From Bacillus tianshenii (GTDB taxonomy: Bacteria > Bacillota > Bacilli > Bacillales > Bacillaceae_N), in the NCBI GenBank assembly GCA_020524525.2, contig CP129018.1:1492115-1556114 (forward strand): a stretch of 64,000 bases of DNA, written 5' to 3'. The notes beneath the pieces were generated by a model. That model made no database searches and had not been told where the DNA came from. It saw nothing but the letters and a program-made list of their open reading frames with translations. Numbering within the stretch: the first letter of the stretch is position 1; every line of letters starts with the position of its first letter. Positions 26,232 through 36,051 of the stretch are shown here, in pieces. A program made the position numbers and the translations under genes.

Positions 26232-29057
26232 TTAATTCTTCGTTAAAGCCGCATTTACGATACGTTGTTGTTCTCTCTTATGAATGTCCGGTTCTCCTGT
26301 TGCTGGACTTGAACGGTCTGGTCTTCCGATATAATTGACGTCCATTTCATGATTAACCAATTCACGCAGACGCGGATAGATATAATGCCAGCTTCCCATA
26401 TTCCTCGGTTCTTCTTGTACCCAAACGATTTCTTTTAAGTTTGGAAAACGTTCCATCGTTTCACGAATTTGTTTTTCAGGGAATGGATAAAGTTGTTCAA
26501 CTCGTGCAATATGGAGCCATTCTGTATCTAAATCTTCATTCTTTTCAAGCTCTGTCGTTAAATCAATTGCTACTTTACCGCTTGTTAACACGAGGCGTTC
26601 AACTTTCTCCTCGTTAGCACCTGTATTTGGGTCGTCCATGACAAGCTTAAAACGTCCGCCACTTAACTCTTCGCCTGGTGAAGCAACTTTTTGGTTACGT
26701 ATTAAGCTTTTCGGTGCCATTAAAATTAACGGTCTTGCTTCTTCTTTTGTTGTGATCGCTGCTTGTCTGCGAAGAATATGGAAATATTGAGCCGCACTTG
26801 TAAGGTTCGCGATTGTCCAGTTATTTTCAGCTGCAAGTGTTAGGAAGCGTTCAAGACGTGCACTCGAATGCTCAGGTCCTTGTCCTTCAAACCCATGTGG
26901 AAGTAACATAACAAGGGATGATTTCTGTCCCCATTTTGCACGTCCCGCTGAAATGAATTGATCCATAATCACTTGAGCAACATTCACGAAATCTCCATAT
27001 TGAGCTTCCCAAAGCACAAGTGTCCTTGTCGTTTCAACGCTATAGCCATATTCAAAGCCGAGAACCGCTGTTTCAGTTAACGGACTATTATAAACGGCAA
27101 ATGACGCCTTTGCTTGTGGAAAATGATGCAGTGGTGAAAACGTCTTATTCGTTTCTACATCATGCAGAACAATATGACGATGAGCAAATGTTCCACGCTG
27201 ACTGTCTTGCCCTGTCAAACGAATCGGCGTACCATTTGCAAGAATCGTTGCAAATGCCATCGTTTCTGCTAATGCCCAATCAACTTTATTCCCATCTTCA
27301 AACGCACTTTCACGGCGCTTTAAAATTTTTGCAAGCTTCGGATATACTTTATATTCTTCAGGCCATTGCAATAATGACTTGTTAATTTCTTTCAACGTAT
27401 CAAGCGGAACACCTGTTTGAATTTCAGGGATCCCTTCTGCTACTGGTTTTGGAACTTCTTTTTCTTCAACTTCTCCACCATTATTTTTATCTTTTACATT
27501 CTCGTAGATATCAAATAATTTTCTTTCGAAGTTCTCTTCTTTTGCTTTCAACTCTTTCTCTTCAAGAACGCCATCCTCAACTAGCAGCTCTCCATAACGA
27601 GTCTTAACAGTTGGATGATTGTTAATCTTCTTATACAGAAGCGGCTGTGTTGCCGTCGGATCATCCATCTCATTATGACCAAAGCGGCGATAACCAACAA
27701 GGTCAATTAAGAAGTCACGCTTAAATTTCTTGCGGTAAGCATGCGCAAGGTTAATTGCAGCGATGCATGCTTCTGGATCATCAGCATTTACACGCACAAT
27801 TGGAATTTCATACCCTTTTGCAACGTCACTTGCATATTTTGTAGAACGTGCCTCTGTACGATCTGTTGTGAAACCAACTAAGTTGTTTGCAATGATATGA
27901 ATCGTACCGCCAGTCTCATAACCTTTAAGACGACTTAAATTTAATGTCTCAGTTACAACCCCTTCACCTGGGAATGCAGCATCCCCGTGAATCAAAATGG
28001 CAAGAGCACGTTGTATATCTTGCTTTGGAAAGCCTGGTTCTTCTCTATCCTCTTGAGCTGCTCTTGTATACCCTTCAACAACCGGGTCAACAAATTCTAA
28101 GTGACTTGGATTGTTCGCAAGGTTAACACGGACACAGCTTTCTTCTTGATGCTCAATGTTTCGATTCGCACCTAGATGATATTTCACATCCCCAGTCCAA
28201 CCATAGTTAATCCCCATGGAACCTTCAGATGGGACCAATTCTTTATTTGGTGCTTTATGGAACTCAGAAAAAATTAGTTCATATGGCTTTCCGAGCACAT
28301 GTGCTAACACATTAAGACGTCCGCGATGTGCCATTCCAATGAACATATCGTTCGTACCTTCTACACAACTATGCTTAATGATTTCATCAAGCATTGGCAC
28401 GAGCATATCAACGCCTTCAATTGAAAAACGTTTTTGTCCAACAAATGTTTTATGAAGGAACTTTTCAAAACCATCAACTTCAATTAGACGACTCAATACT
28501 TCTTTTCGCTCTTCATTCGTCCAAGAACGATACAACTCACCTGTTTCCACCATTTGCGTTAGCCACTGACGCTCACTTTTATCATGAACATGATGGAACT
28601 CAAAAGCGATTGTTTTTGTATACACTTCTTTTAGTTTTTCAATTGCTTCAAGCGCATTTGAGATTGAAGACGGGGCTGTTTCCCATACAATTTGTGCTGG
28701 AATCGCCTTTAGGTCTTCCTCCGTTAAACCGTATTTACCTAGCTCTGAATACGGCGCTTCTACTTGGACATCCATTTCAAACGGATAAATATCAGCTTGA
28801 AGATGTCCATATGTACGTATGTCTTCTGCTAGCTTTACAGCCGCAGCTGTTTTTCTCAAGCTAGAGAGATTAAACCCTCCAGATTGTTCAGCTGGCGCTT
28901 CTTCTCCCGGCGCCCCTGATTGCTCAAACCATTCTCGGACGGAAGGATCAACTGATTCTGGATCCTTTTGATAGTGCTCATATAAATCGAGCATATAGCC
29001 TAGGTTGGGGCCGTGAAACTGATGCCACTTGTCATTGTTCATTTCATTTTTACTCAT
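26232..29057 (-). CDS. odhA: 2-oxoglutarate dehydrogenase E1 component
   Basis: This thiamine-diphosphate enzyme decarboxylates 2-oxoglutarate. From the ATG at 29057 it is 941 residues, close to B. subtilis OdhA (about 944). A longer in-frame start at 29117 lacks a ribosome site and adds 20 residues with no homology to the usual N-terminus (..[16 protein letters not shown]). Motifs: [13 protein letters not shown], the ThDP region [43 protein letters not shown], and the C-terminal transketolase-like part ([17 protein letters not shown]). It is co-transcribed with odhB; the E3 gene lies elsewhere. Confidence 0.95.
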   Translation of the reverse strand: MSKNEMNNDKWHQFHGPNLGYMLDLYEHYQKDPESVDPSVREWFEQSGAPGEEAPAEQSGGFNLSSLRKTAAAVKLAEDIRTYGHLQADIYPFEMDVQVEAPYSELGKYGLTEEDLKAIPAQIVWETAPSSISNALEAIEKLKEVYTKTIAFEFHHVHDKSERQWLTQMVETGELYRSWTNEERKEVLSRLIEVDGFEKFLHKTFVGQKRFSIEGVDMLVPMLDEIIKHSCVEGTNDMFIGMAHRGRLNVLAHVLGKPYELIFSEFHKAPNKELVPSEGSMGINYGWTGDVKYHLGANRNIEHQEESCVRVNLANNPSHLEFVDPVVEGYTRAAQEDREEPGFPKQDIQRALAILIHGDAAFPGEGVVTETLNLSRLKGYETGGTIHIIANNLVGFTTDRTEARSTKYASDVAKGYEIPIVRVNADDPEACIAAINLAHAYRKKFKRDFLIDLVGYRRFGHNEMDDPTATQPLLYKKINNHPTVKTRYGELLVEDGVLEEKELKAKEENFERKLFDIYENVKDKNNGGEVEEKEVPKPVAEGIPEIQTGVPLDTLKEINKSLLQWPEEYKVYPKLAKILKRRESAFEDGNKVDWALAETMAFATILANGTPIRLTGQDSQRGTFAHRHIVLHDVETNKTFSPLHHFPQAKASFAVYNSPLTETAVLGFEYGYSVETTRTLVLWEAQYGDFVNVAQVIMDQFISAGRAKWGQKSSLVMLLPHGFEGQGPEHSSARLERFLTLAAENNWTIANLTSAAQYFHILRRQAAITTKEEARPLILMAPKSLIRNQKVASPGEELSGGRFKLVMDDPNTGANEEKVERLVLTSGKVAIDLTTELEKNEDLDTEWLHIARVEQLYPFPEKQIRETMERFPNLKEIVWVQEEPRNMGSWHYIYPRLRELVNHEMDVNYIGRPDRSSPATGEPDIHKREQQRIVNAALTKN

Positions 29058-29361
29058 CCTAGTTAAAACCCCCAGTACGTTGTTTGCGGAATGACAGCCC
29101 TCATTACCGCCTGACATATATAAATGACAGCGGTTTCGTTCTTTATAATATACCCTTAGATAGATAAATAAAACTAGGAATCAACAGCATGTGTTGTACG
29201 TGATGATTCCATACATATAGAAACATACCACAATAGAAAATTCAAGGTTTTCACTACATTTGAGTTATTAAAATTTTTAACGAGAAAGTCCTATGTTAAA
29301 TAAGAAAATGTTTAGTTGAAATAGTTCTCCAGAAACTGGGGTGTTTTTTCCTAAATTAAAG
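29058..29361. other. intergenic leader of odhA
   Basis: This AT-rich stretch should hold the odhA promoter on the minus strand (TATATTATAAAG near 29140-29155 is a possible -10 area). An imperfect inverted repeat is present: GGAATCAACA at 29177-29186, TGTTG at 29192-29196 and TGATTCC at 29204-29210. I see no gene. Confidence 0.4.
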
Positions 29362-29404
29362 AAAAAACCGTTATATTCTTCCTAAGAAAGAATGCAACGG
29401 TTTT
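29362..29404 (-). terminator. terminator of the DUF1992 gene
   Basis: Stem AAAACCGTT (29364-29372) with AACGGTTTT (29396-29404), extended by inner pairs, and a T-run on the minus strand. Confidence 0.75.
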
Positions 29405-29409
29405 CGTAT

Positions 29410-29781
29410 TTAACGAAATTTTGAATAGATTTTATGCTGATAGTGACTAAAGGAAGGATTAGATGAAAATTTACGTTTCTCCATTAATTGATTGAAACGT
29501 AATGTCTTTTCACTTAACCTCCTTTGTAAGCTGCTTCGTTCATTTTCGTCATAACAACAAGAAATTAAATCTTCAATGCGAAGAATCTCTTTCTTTAGCT
29601 GAATCTCTTCAGGAACGACACCAGCATTTTTAAGAATTTTGTAACCAACTCGCAGCTCTTCTGGAACAGATGAAAGGTCTTCAAGTTCTAGTGGCTTTCC
29701 TTTGCCTGGCAAATGCTCGAAATCCCCTTGATTAACAGACTGCTTAATTCTTTCTTCTGCAAGTTGTGAAAAAAAGTCCAT
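29410..29781 (-). CDS. DUF1992 (DnaJC28-type) domain protein
   Basis: This 123-residue soluble protein belongs to the DUF1992 family, a domain shared with the eukaryotic DnaJ homologue DNAJC28. The signature region is AEERIKQSVNQGDFEHLPGKGKPLELED, read near residues 8-35, followed by KILKNAGVVPEEIQLKKEI. The rest is helical. Function is unknown. It is monocistronic, divergent from ctaG across a 300-base gap. Confidence 0.85.
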   Translation of the reverse strand: MDFFSQLAEERIKQSVNQGDFEHLPGKGKPLELEDLSSVPEELRVGYKILKNAGVVPEEIQLKKEILRIEDLISCCYDENERSSLQRRLSEKTLRFNQLMEKRKFSSNPSFSHYQHKIYSKFR

Positions 29782-30085
29782 CCAGCGTTCCTCCTGTCAT
29801 TTTTATTTATTATATCACCACGAAACTTAGCATGAAACTAATGACATTGTTTATAATTAAATACAGTACGTGAAATTAACATTCAAAGGGAAAATGTCGA
29901 ATATTGCAGCCATCTTTTCATCTACAGGTGGCTGGTTTATGTATTTCCTACCATTTTTCAAAAAGTTTTTTTATTTCCCCCATTTTCATTACACAAATTA
30001 TCTGTAAAATATAAATAAAAAGACGAAAAAGAAAAACACTATAGGCAGCTAGTTTTAAGACAGCGTTGGGAAAGGAGAAAAAATA
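29782..30085. other. intergenic region between DUF1992 and ctaG
   Basis: AT-rich. It should contain the two divergent promoters. An AAAGGAG at 30071-30077 serves ctaG. A 38-codon frame at about 29900 on the plus strand lacks proper ribosome-site spacing and is not called. Confidence 0.4.
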
Positions 30086-30925
30086 TTGAACCGTTTTGTC
30101 GAAATCTTTTCAGAGCATCACCTTCTTGAGCTATTCGGAATTGAGGAGCTAATCATCTTAATTGCAATTGCTATCCTCTACAGCAAACAAGCCGCAAAGC
30201 TCAAGCATACGCAAGACTTGCCATTTAAACGAAACTTGTTCTTTACAGGTCTTTTTCTATACTACTTGGCTTGTGGAAGCCCGTTACACATTATGAGCGA
30301 ACACCTTTTCAGTATAAAAATGGTGAAAGCGTCGCTTGCATATTTCATCGTCCCGCCGTTTCTATTAGCTGGTTTACCTGCTGAAATGCTAAGACCCATT
30401 CTTTGGAATTATCGAATCAAAAAAATAATGAAGGTCCTTACAAACCCCGTATTTTCAACAACTTTTTTTTATGGTTTGTTCTTCGTTTACCTTAACCCTT
30501 CGATATTCCTTTTCTTAAACAGCTCATGGGTGCTTGATGCGGTAAGTCATTTAATTTTGTTTTTCTTCTCGATTTTTATGTGGTGGCCAGTTATGACACC
30601 GCTCAGAGAATTAAATCCTCTTTCAGATATGTATCGCCTTGTGAATTTGCTTATTAATGGTTGCATCTTATTCGGTATTGCGTACCCTCTTTTTTTATGG
30701 GACCAGCCTTATGCACCATTTCAGAACTTTAACTTTCCAGATATCTATACCGCAAAGAATGATGTCATCATTGGGGCTGCAACGATTATGTTTGTTCAGA
30801 AGTTTTTAATTGTTGCAATTGGAGGCGTCATTTTATTTAAACGATTCAAAAAAGAAGACGTAATTGACCCTGTAAACGTCTCTGCATTAATGGGTGTAAA
30901 AGGAACAAATGGTCAAAATTCATAA
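30086..30925 (+). CDS. ctaG: cytochrome c oxidase assembly factor CtaG
   Basis: This 279-residue membrane protein with about seven transmembrane segments is of the Bacillus CtaG (caa3_CtaG) family, needed to assemble active cytochrome caa3/aa3 oxidase, probably by copper handling. Recognisable are GLFLYYLACGSPLHIMSEHLFS, FLVPPFLLAGLP-like IVPPFLLAGLPAEM, and WWPVMTPLRELNP. It starts with TTG at 30086, eight bases after AAAGGAG. In B. subtilis it is the last gene of ctaCDEFG; here it precedes a lone ctaD and has its own terminator. Confidence 0.9.
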   Translation: MNRFVEIFSEHHLLELFGIEELIILIAIAILYSKQAAKLKHTQDLPFKRNLFFTGLFLYYLACGSPLHIMSEHLFSIKMVKASLAYFIVPPFLLAGLPAEMLRPILWNYRIKKIMKVLTNPVFSTTFFYGLFFVYLNPSIFLFLNSSWVLDAVSHLILFFFSIFMWWPVMTPLRELNPLSDMYRLVNLLINGCILFGIAYPLFLWDQPYAPFQNFNFPDIYTAKNDVIIGAATIMFVQKFLIVAIGGVILFKRFKKEDVIDPVNVSALMGVKGTNGQNS

Positions 30926-30931
30926 GTATTG

Positions 30932-30966
30932 AAATCTCCATGCCACCCCATGGAGATTTTTTATTT
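30932..30966 (+). terminator. terminator of ctaG
   Basis: Stem AATCTCCATG with CATGGAGATT (about 30933-30959), then TTTTTTATTTG. It separates ctaG from ctaD. Confidence 0.85.
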
Positions 30967-31035
30967 GTGTATATTTCCATACAATCTTGTTAAAAGTAAC
31001 CATAATCACACATTTACGACTACCAAGGAGGTTGT

Positions 31036-32883
31036 ATGGTTTTGGCAACGGAGGGAAAGAAGAAATCATTTATTTGGGATTATTTGACGACGGTTGATCA
31101 TAAAAAAATCGCCCACCTATACTTAGTTACAGGCTTGTTTTTCTTTTTGCTAGCAGGATTAGAAGCTCTGTTTATGCGTTTACAGTTGATGTATCCCAAT
31201 AATACGCTCGTTAGTGCAGGGTTTTATAATCAATTGCTTACGATGCATGGTACGACGATGTTATTTCTTGCTGCTACGCCGATCTTGTTTGCGTTTATGA
31301 ACGCGATAGTCCCGCTGCAAATCGGAGCGCGTGATGTTGCATTTCCATTTTTAAATTCACTTGGGTTTTGGCTGTTTTTCTTTGGGGGCTTATTATTAAA
31401 TTTAAGCTGGTTCCTAGGAGGAGCACCTGAAGCTGGCTGGACGTCTTATGCAACGCTCGCACTTGCTAACACGACGCACGGAACTGATTTCTATGTACTT
31501 GGCCTTCAAATTTCTGGCCTTGGCACACTTATTTCTGGGATTAATTTCTTAACGACGATTATTACAATGAGAGCGCCTGGGATGACCTTTATGCGTATGC
31601 CTTTGTTTACGTGGAGTACATTTGTTTCAGCTGCCTTAATCTTGTTTGCTTTCCCCCCACTTACTGTAGCATTATTGCTACTAATGTTTGAGCGTCTGTT
31701 TGGGGCTGCATTTTTTTCGATTGACCTAGGTGGTAACTCTATTATTTGGGAGCATTTATTCTGGATTTTCGGTCACCCTGAAGTATACTTACTAATGCTT
31801 CCGGCTTTCGGATTATTTTCCGAAATTATTCCGACTTTTTCAAGAAAACGACTTTTTGGATACACGGCGATGGTGTTCGCTACAGTTTTAATTGGTTTTA
31901 TCGGATTTATGGTATGGTCTCACCATATGTTTACAACAGGGATGGGAGCGATCCCGAACTCAATTTTCGCACTTTCAACAATGGCGATTGCCTTACCAAC
32001 AGGGATTAAAATCTTTAACTGGCTGTTTACAATGTGGGGCGGTCAAGTTAAATATACATCTGCAATGCTTTGGGCTGTTTGGTTTCTCGTCTCATTTGTT
32101 ATGGGCGGGGTTACAGGCGTTATGACCGCCTCTGCCCCTGCAGATTATCAATTTCATGATACGTATTTTGTTGTGGCGCATTTTCACTACGTCCTTGTTG
32201 GAGGGGTTGTGTTCGCAATTTTTGCAGGCTTGCATTACTGGTGGCCGAAGATGTTTGGAAAAGTGCTCAATGAAACACTTGGAAAATGGACATTTTGGAC
32301 ATTTTTTATCGGTTTCCATTTAACCTTCTTTATTCAGCACTACCTTGGCTTATGGGGTATGCCGCGCCGCGTATTTACATACTTGCCAAACCAGGGGTTG
32401 GAGCTTGGAAACTTTATTAGTACAATCGGTGCGATTCTGATGACGATCGGAACGATTATTCTCCTTATCAATATTATCCTCACTACAAAAAATGGTGAGA
32501 AAGCAATAAACGATCCATGGGATGGACGCGCGTTGGAATGGGCAACTTCCTCCCCACCACCTGAATACAACTTTAAACAATTACCATGGATTAAAGCGCT
32601 CGATCCGTGGTGGGATGCAAAATACGATAAAGACGGTATCTTACCACTCGCGGAACCAATTGGTGATATCCATATGCCAAACAGCTCATTTATTCCGTTT
32701 GTCATTTCACTCGGTCTATTTATTGCAGGGCTAAGCGTTATTTTCATCAATGATATAAATGGCATGTTATTCTTCACCATCGCTGGACTTCTCATTACGC
32801 TTGGAGCAATGCTTACACGCTCAATTAAAGATGACTACGGCTATCACATTCATAAAAAAGACCTCGAAGAAAATGACGTCTAA
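31036..32883 (+). CDS. ctaD: heme-copper oxidase subunit I (CtaD-like), without its partner subunits
   Basis: This 615-residue, 12- to 14-helix catalytic subunit of an aa3-type terminal oxidase is close in sequence to B. subtilis CtaD (about 622). Ligands are visible: heme a His in MHGTTMLF, CuB His and cross-linked Tyr in GHPEVYL, CuB His pair in WSHHMFTTG, and the two helix-X His in FVVAHFHYVL. The D-channel segment GARDVAFP and the Glu of GHPEVY mark an A1-type proton path. No ctaC, ctaE or ctaF gene is adjacent, which is unusual. The ATG at 31036 lies only four bases after GGAGG; a TTG two codons on is an alternative. Confidence 0.93.
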   Translation: MVLATEGKKKSFIWDYLTTVDHKKIAHLYLVTGLFFFLLAGLEALFMRLQLMYPNNTLVSAGFYNQLLTMHGTTMLFLAATPILFAFMNAIVPLQIGARDVAFPFLNSLGFWLFFFGGLLLNLSWFLGGAPEAGWTSYATLALANTTHGTDFYVLGLQISGLGTLISGINFLTTIITMRAPGMTFMRMPLFTWSTFVSAALILFAFPPLTVALLLLMFERLFGAAFFSIDLGGNSIIWEHLFWIFGHPEVYLLMLPAFGLFSEIIPTFSRKRLFGYTAMVFATVLIGFIGFMVWSHHMFTTGMGAIPNSIFALSTMAIALPTGIKIFNWLFTMWGGQVKYTSAMLWAVWFLVSFVMGGVTGVMTASAPADYQFHDTYFVVAHFHYVLVGGVVFAIFAGLHYWWPKMFGKVLNETLGKWTFWTFFIGFHLTFFIQHYLGLWGMPRRVFTYLPNQGLELGNFISTIGAILMTIGTIILLINIILTTKNGEKAINDPWDGRALEWATSSPPPEYNFKQLPWIKALDPWWDAKYDKDGILPLAEPIGDIHMPNSSFIPFVISLGLFIAGLSVIFINDINGMLFFTIAGLLITLGAMLTRSIKDDYGYHIHKKDLEENDV

Positions 32884-32886
32884 TAA

Positions 32887-32923
32887 GAACAAGGGATAGA
32901 GCTTATCGCTCTATCCCTTGTTC
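32887..32923. terminator. shared terminator between ctaD and thiN
   Basis: Perfect 15-base-pair stem (32887-32901 with 32909-32923). It contains the stop of the minus-strand gene and follows ctaD by three bases. T-runs are poor on both sides. Confidence 0.65.
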
Positions 32924-33556
32924 TGTATCCCGGCTTTGAATGACAAGCAGTTCACCTTCTTTAACAGAAATCTTCCCTTGTTTTGCATTTAATACATTAC
33001 TAATCCCAAGCGACATTCCCATTTCTAACGAAGCATTATGTAGTGGATATTGAAACCCTTCCAATGTTACCCCTTTTACGGTATGTGTTAATGGAAGTAA
33101 CGACACATAAGGATATCCATCAGTTGTAATCATTAATTCATCTTTGGTTAGTTGAATTTGATTGTAAGAATCAATAATTTTACAGCGAACCTGATGTGCT
33201 AGTGCTGTTCGCAACAAGTGAACATTTGCTAAGGAATGGTCAAAGCGAGTACCAAGTCCCCCGAGAATTAAGATCTCTGATGCCCCTTTCTCTAGCACTG
33301 TGCGCATTCCCATCTCCGTATCAGTTAAATCCTTCATCACAGGATCACATGATTGAAACTCACTAGCATATTTCTTCACTAACTCTATTTCCTCAAGTGT
33401 TACAGAATCAAAATCACCAAGCGCAGACTGAAATCGAACTTTGCGCTTCGCTAAAAAAGCTGCACCTGCATCTACTCCGATAATCAAATCATCCTCTTTT
33501 ATATAAGAAACCGCCCATTCACCAAGACGGCCTCCGCTAAAAACTAAAGCACGCAA
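32903..33556 (-). CDS. thiN: thiamine pyrophosphokinase under TPP riboswitch
   Basis: This 217-residue kinase makes thiamine diphosphate from thiamine and ATP. Motifs: DAGAAFL near residue 29, GDFDS (residues 47-51), DLTDTEMG, and GGLGTRFDHSLANVHLL. It starts with TTG at 33556, which lies inside a short upstream ORF (33537-33593). In B. subtilis thiN is in the rsgA-rpe cluster and is not riboswitch-controlled; here it stands alone behind a TPP riboswitch and terminator. It may be a second copy dedicated to thiamine salvage. Confidence 0.85.
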   Translation of the reverse strand: MRALVFSGGRLGEWAVSYIKEDDLIIGVDAGAAFLAKRKVRFQSALGDFDSVTLEEIELVKKYASEFQSCDPVMKDLTDTEMGMRTVLEKGASEILILGGLGTRFDHSLANVHLLRTALAHQVRCKIIDSYNQIQLTKDELMITTDGYPYVSLLPLTHTVKGVTLEGFQYPLHNASLEMGMSLGISNVLNAKQGKISVKEGELLVIQSRDTEQGIER

Positions 33557-33593
33557 ACCTAGCCACCCACTTCTTTTTAAGATATCTAATCAT
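33537..33593 (-). CDS. 18-residue leader ORF overlapping the thiN start
   Basis: A short frame starts with ATG at 33593, seven bases after GAAGGG, and stops at 33537. It overlaps the TTG start of thiN by 20 bases in another frame. The peptide is basic (MIRYLKKKWVAR..). Its ribosome site is better than that of thiN, so translation of thiN is probably coupled to it. Confidence 0.45.
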   Translation of the reverse strand: MIRYLKKKWVARFACFSF

Positions 33594-33629
33594 TATTATC
33601 CCTTCATATTGAAACCAATAAAACTTTAC

Positions 33630-33660
33630 CAAAAAAGACTGCATAGGAGGCAGTCTTTTG
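33630..33660 (-). terminator. terminator of the TPP riboswitch
   Basis: On the minus strand AAAAGACTGC pairs with GCAGTCTTTT (within 33631-33660) and a T-run follows. It lies between aptamer and thiN. Confidence 0.8.
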
Positions 33661-33687
33661 GTCATAACGCATATGTATTGCACCAAT

Positions 33688-33781
33688 CCTTGCTTTCCTC
33701 CGCTGGCATTACCCAGTTCAGGTATAAGGGTCGGAACCGCTTCAAGTTCCCTCTCAGCCAAGTTATGCTTAGCTCCCCGAT
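33688..33781 (-). promoter_or_regulatory. TPP riboswitch (THI element)
   Basis: On the minus strand the conserved blocks are all present: GGGGAGC, GGCTGAGAGG, GACCCTTATACCTGAACTGG, GTAATGCCAGCGGAGGAAAGC. Thiamine diphosphate binding should favour the terminator at 33630-33660. The controlled gene is thiN, and possibly the leader ORF. Confidence 0.95.
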
Positions 33782-33888
33782 TTGACTGCACTGATTATAT
33801 CAACGCTTTCACCCTTTGTAAACATGAAACCGCTACCTTCACCCTCACGCTGTAAAGATATGATAGAATTAGGTCTGGGTGAAGTAAA

Positions 33889-34641
33889 ATGGAGAATAAA
33901 ATAAACCAATTAAAGGAATTCATTCAACAAGCAGAAAAGATTTGCTTTTTAACCGGAGCTGGTGTTAGCACAGAGAGCGGTATTCCAGATTTTCGCTCTC
34001 AGTCTGGCCTTTGGACAAAGAATGTTGGCTTTGAAGAGGTTGTTTCAAGAGCGTATTTTGAGCAATACCCAGAACAATTTTGGAAGTACTTTAAAGACAT
34101 TTTTCGTACAAAGCTGTTAGGAAGCTATACGCCAAACAGCGGCCATCAATTTATTGCAGAGCTTGAACAACAAGGAAAAGATGTGTCTGTTATTACACAA
34201 AATATTGATGGTTTACACCAAAAAGCAGGCAGTTCTAACGTATTTGAAATCCATGGAACGATTCAACAAGCACACTGTCCAGCGTGTTTAACAGAATACG
34301 ACTTAGACTATTTGAATAAAACAGAAATCCCAAGGTGCGAGACAGAAGCGTGCAAAACTATTTTAAAACCAAATGTCGTTTTGTTCGGTGACATGATTCA
34401 CCACTTTGAAGAAGCAACGGAAGCAGCTCTGAACTGTGACTTGTTTATTGTTCTTGGCTCTTCACTTGCAGTAACACCGATAAACCAAATCCCTCAGTAT
34501 GTCGCACTTAACAGCCATGCGACAACCGTTTTAATTAATCGCGAACAAACCTTAATGGATAGCTTTTTTGATTTACACCTTTACAAAGGGATTGGCGAAA
34601 CCGTTTCACTTCTTAAACAACAAGCAAGTCGTTCGCAATAA
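33889..34641 (+). CDS. NAD-dependent protein deacylase (sirtuin)
   Basis: This 250-residue sirtuin removes acyl groups from lysine with NAD. Motifs: GAGVSTESGIPDFRS (residues 23-37), TQNIDGLH (103-110), catalytic H122 in EIHGT, a zinc site with C130, C133, C150 and C155, and VVLFGD and GSSLAVTP for NAD binding. It is of the same broad type as B. subtilis SrtN and bacterial CobB. Monocistronic; its last codons form half of a long palindromic terminator. Confidence 0.92.
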   Translation: MENKINQLKEFIQQAEKICFLTGAGVSTESGIPDFRSQSGLWTKNVGFEEVVSRAYFEQYPEQFWKYFKDIFRTKLLGSYTPNSGHQFIAELEQQGKDVSVITQNIDGLHQKAGSSNVFEIHGTIQQAHCPACLTEYDLDYLNKTEIPRCETEACKTILKPNVVLFGDMIHHFEEATEAALNCDLFIVLGSSLAVTPINQIPQYVALNSHATTVLINREQTLMDSFFDLHLYKGIGETVSLLKQQASRSQ

Positions 34642-34659
34642 TTGCGAACGACTTGCTTG
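34621..34659. terminator. bidirectional terminator, sirtuin / methionine gamma-lyase
   Basis: A long perfect inverted repeat (34621-34639 with 34641-34659) with the sirtuin stop codon in the loop. It codes for the last six residues of the sirtuin. Confidence 0.75.
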
Positions 34660-35847
34660 TTAAGACAATTTATTTAGAGCTTGCTCAAGGTCATCCCAAA
34701 TATCATTGACGTTTTCGAGACCGACAGATAGGCGAATTAATTGATTGCTGATCCCCATTTTCTCACGCTCTTCTTCAGGTACGACCGCATGCGTCATTGT
34801 AGCAGGGTGCTGAATAAGTGTTTCTGCATCTCCAAGGCTAACCGCAATTTGGATCATTTCAAGCTGGTTCATAAATGTTTGACATGTCTCCAAGCTTCCG
34901 TTAAGTTCAAAAGAAATCAATCCGCTGTATCGTTTCATTTGCTTTTTCGCAATTTCATACTGTGGATTATTCATATCTCCAGGGTAATAGACTTCTTTAA
35001 CAGCAGGATGTCTTTTCAGCTTATCAATGATTGCCTCTGCATTCTCACAATGACGGTCCATCCGTAGCGGCAATGTTTTCATACCACGCAACAGAAGCCA
35101 CGCATCAAATGGGCCGAGAATACTGCCGATATCCTTTTGCGTTGTCATGCGTACTTCATCGATAAACTCAGCTTTTCCGACGACAAGACCGGCAACGATG
35201 TCACCATGGCCACCTAAATATTTTGTCGCACTATGTAGTACGATATCGCAGCCTAGTTCGAGCGGCTTTTGCAAATATGGTGAACAAAATGTATTATCCA
35301 CGACCACAGGTATGTTATGTTTCTTTGCAACTTCAGCTACCATTTCTAAGTCGATTAATTTCATCGTTGGATTAATCGGTGTTTCAATATAAATACATGC
35401 AGTTTCTGGGCGAATATGCTGTTCGACTTCTTCCTTTGAAGCTAACGCACAAAATTCGTGATCCACGTTATATTTATCTTTAAGAAGCTGTAACAGGCCA
35501 AATGTACAGCCATACAGCCCTTTAGAACAAAGAATATGATCGCCTGTCTTCGTCAAGGCGAATAAAATGGCAGATACTGCTCCCATGCCTGAACTGAATG
35601 CTAAGCCTTTTTCACCGTTCTCAAGCTGGGCAATTCGTTCCTCTAACACGGTTACTGTCGGGTTTCCAAGTCTTGAATAAATGTAACCCTCTTCTTCACC
35701 ACCGAACCGTCTTGCTCCTTGTTCAGCTGAATGAAATGCAAATGTGGATGTTTGATACATCGGCACATTTAAACTGCCGTGAAATTTATGAGCATCATAG
35801 CCCCCATGAATTATCTTTGTTTCAAAATGGTTTGATTCCTTCTTCAT
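34660..35847 (-). CDS. methionine gamma-lyase (PLP trans-sulfuration family)
   Basis: This 395-residue PLP enzyme of the Cys/Met metabolism fold has PLP lysine K209 in HSATKYLGGHGD, Y112 in LYGCTF, and SSGMGA for phosphate binding. The residue after YG is Cys (C114), the mark of methionine gamma-lyase, which splits methionine to methanethiol, 2-oxobutanoate and ammonia. Cystathionine beta/gamma-lyases and cystathionine synthase differ at this position. A cre-like site at 35918-35932 suggests repression when good carbon sources are present. It is monocistronic. Confidence 0.8.
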   Translation of the reverse strand: MKKESNHFETKIIHGGYDAHKFHGSLNVPMYQTSTFAFHSAEQGARRFGGEEEGYIYSRLGNPTVTVLEERIAQLENGEKGLAFSSGMGAVSAILFALTKTGDHILCSKGLYGCTFGLLQLLKDKYNVDHEFCALASKEEVEQHIRPETACIYIETPINPTMKLIDLEMVAEVAKKHNIPVVVDNTFCSPYLQKPLELGCDIVLHSATKYLGGHGDIVAGLVVGKAEFIDEVRMTTQKDIGSILGPFDAWLLLRGMKTLPLRMDRHCENAEAIIDKLKRHPAVKEVYYPGDMNNPQYEIAKKQMKRYSGLISFELNGSLETCQTFMNQLEMIQIAVSLGDAETLIQHPATMTHAVVPEEEREKMGISNQLIRLSVGLENVNDIWDDLEQALNKLS

Positions 35848-35917
35848 ATGGTTCTCCCACCTTAGTATGTAGTTTTTATATTCTTCCCTATCTCAGCATA
35901 GTATATTTTAGGAATTT

Positions 35918-35932
35918 TTGAAAGCGTTTACC
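35918..35932. promoter_or_regulatory. cre-like site for CcpA
   Basis: TTGAAAGCGTTTACC matches the catabolite-responsive consensus WTGNAANCGNWNNCW at all but the last position. It lies about 70 bases before the methionine gamma-lyase start. Confidence 0.6.
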
Positions 35933-35977
35933 TCTGCTTGAAAGCATGATTTTTTTATATTTTTTTCCGTATATCTA

Positions 35978-36006
35978 TTGCAAAGCATCATGTTGTTTGT
36001 TATAGT
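35978..36006 (+). promoter_or_regulatory. promoter of the lysine riboswitch transcript
   Basis: TTGCAA (35978-35983), a 17-base spacer and TATAGT (36001-36006) lie just upstream of the L-box. Confidence 0.75.
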
Positions 36007-36051
36007 ACAAATCAACAACTTCATTAAACAACTTTACTTCATTTTCATGAA

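Noticed and set aside
28394-28864. 156-codon frame antisense to odhA
   Set aside because: No ribosome site, no recognisable domain, and it lies fully within a strongly conserved gene.
29058-29117. N-terminal extension of OdhA to the ATG at 29117
   Set aside because: No ribosome site, and the extra residues have no counterpart in known OdhA.
29900-30016. 38-codon plus-strand frame with aromatic residues before ctaG
   Set aside because: The AAGGG is only two bases from its ATG and the composition simply follows the AT-rich DNA.
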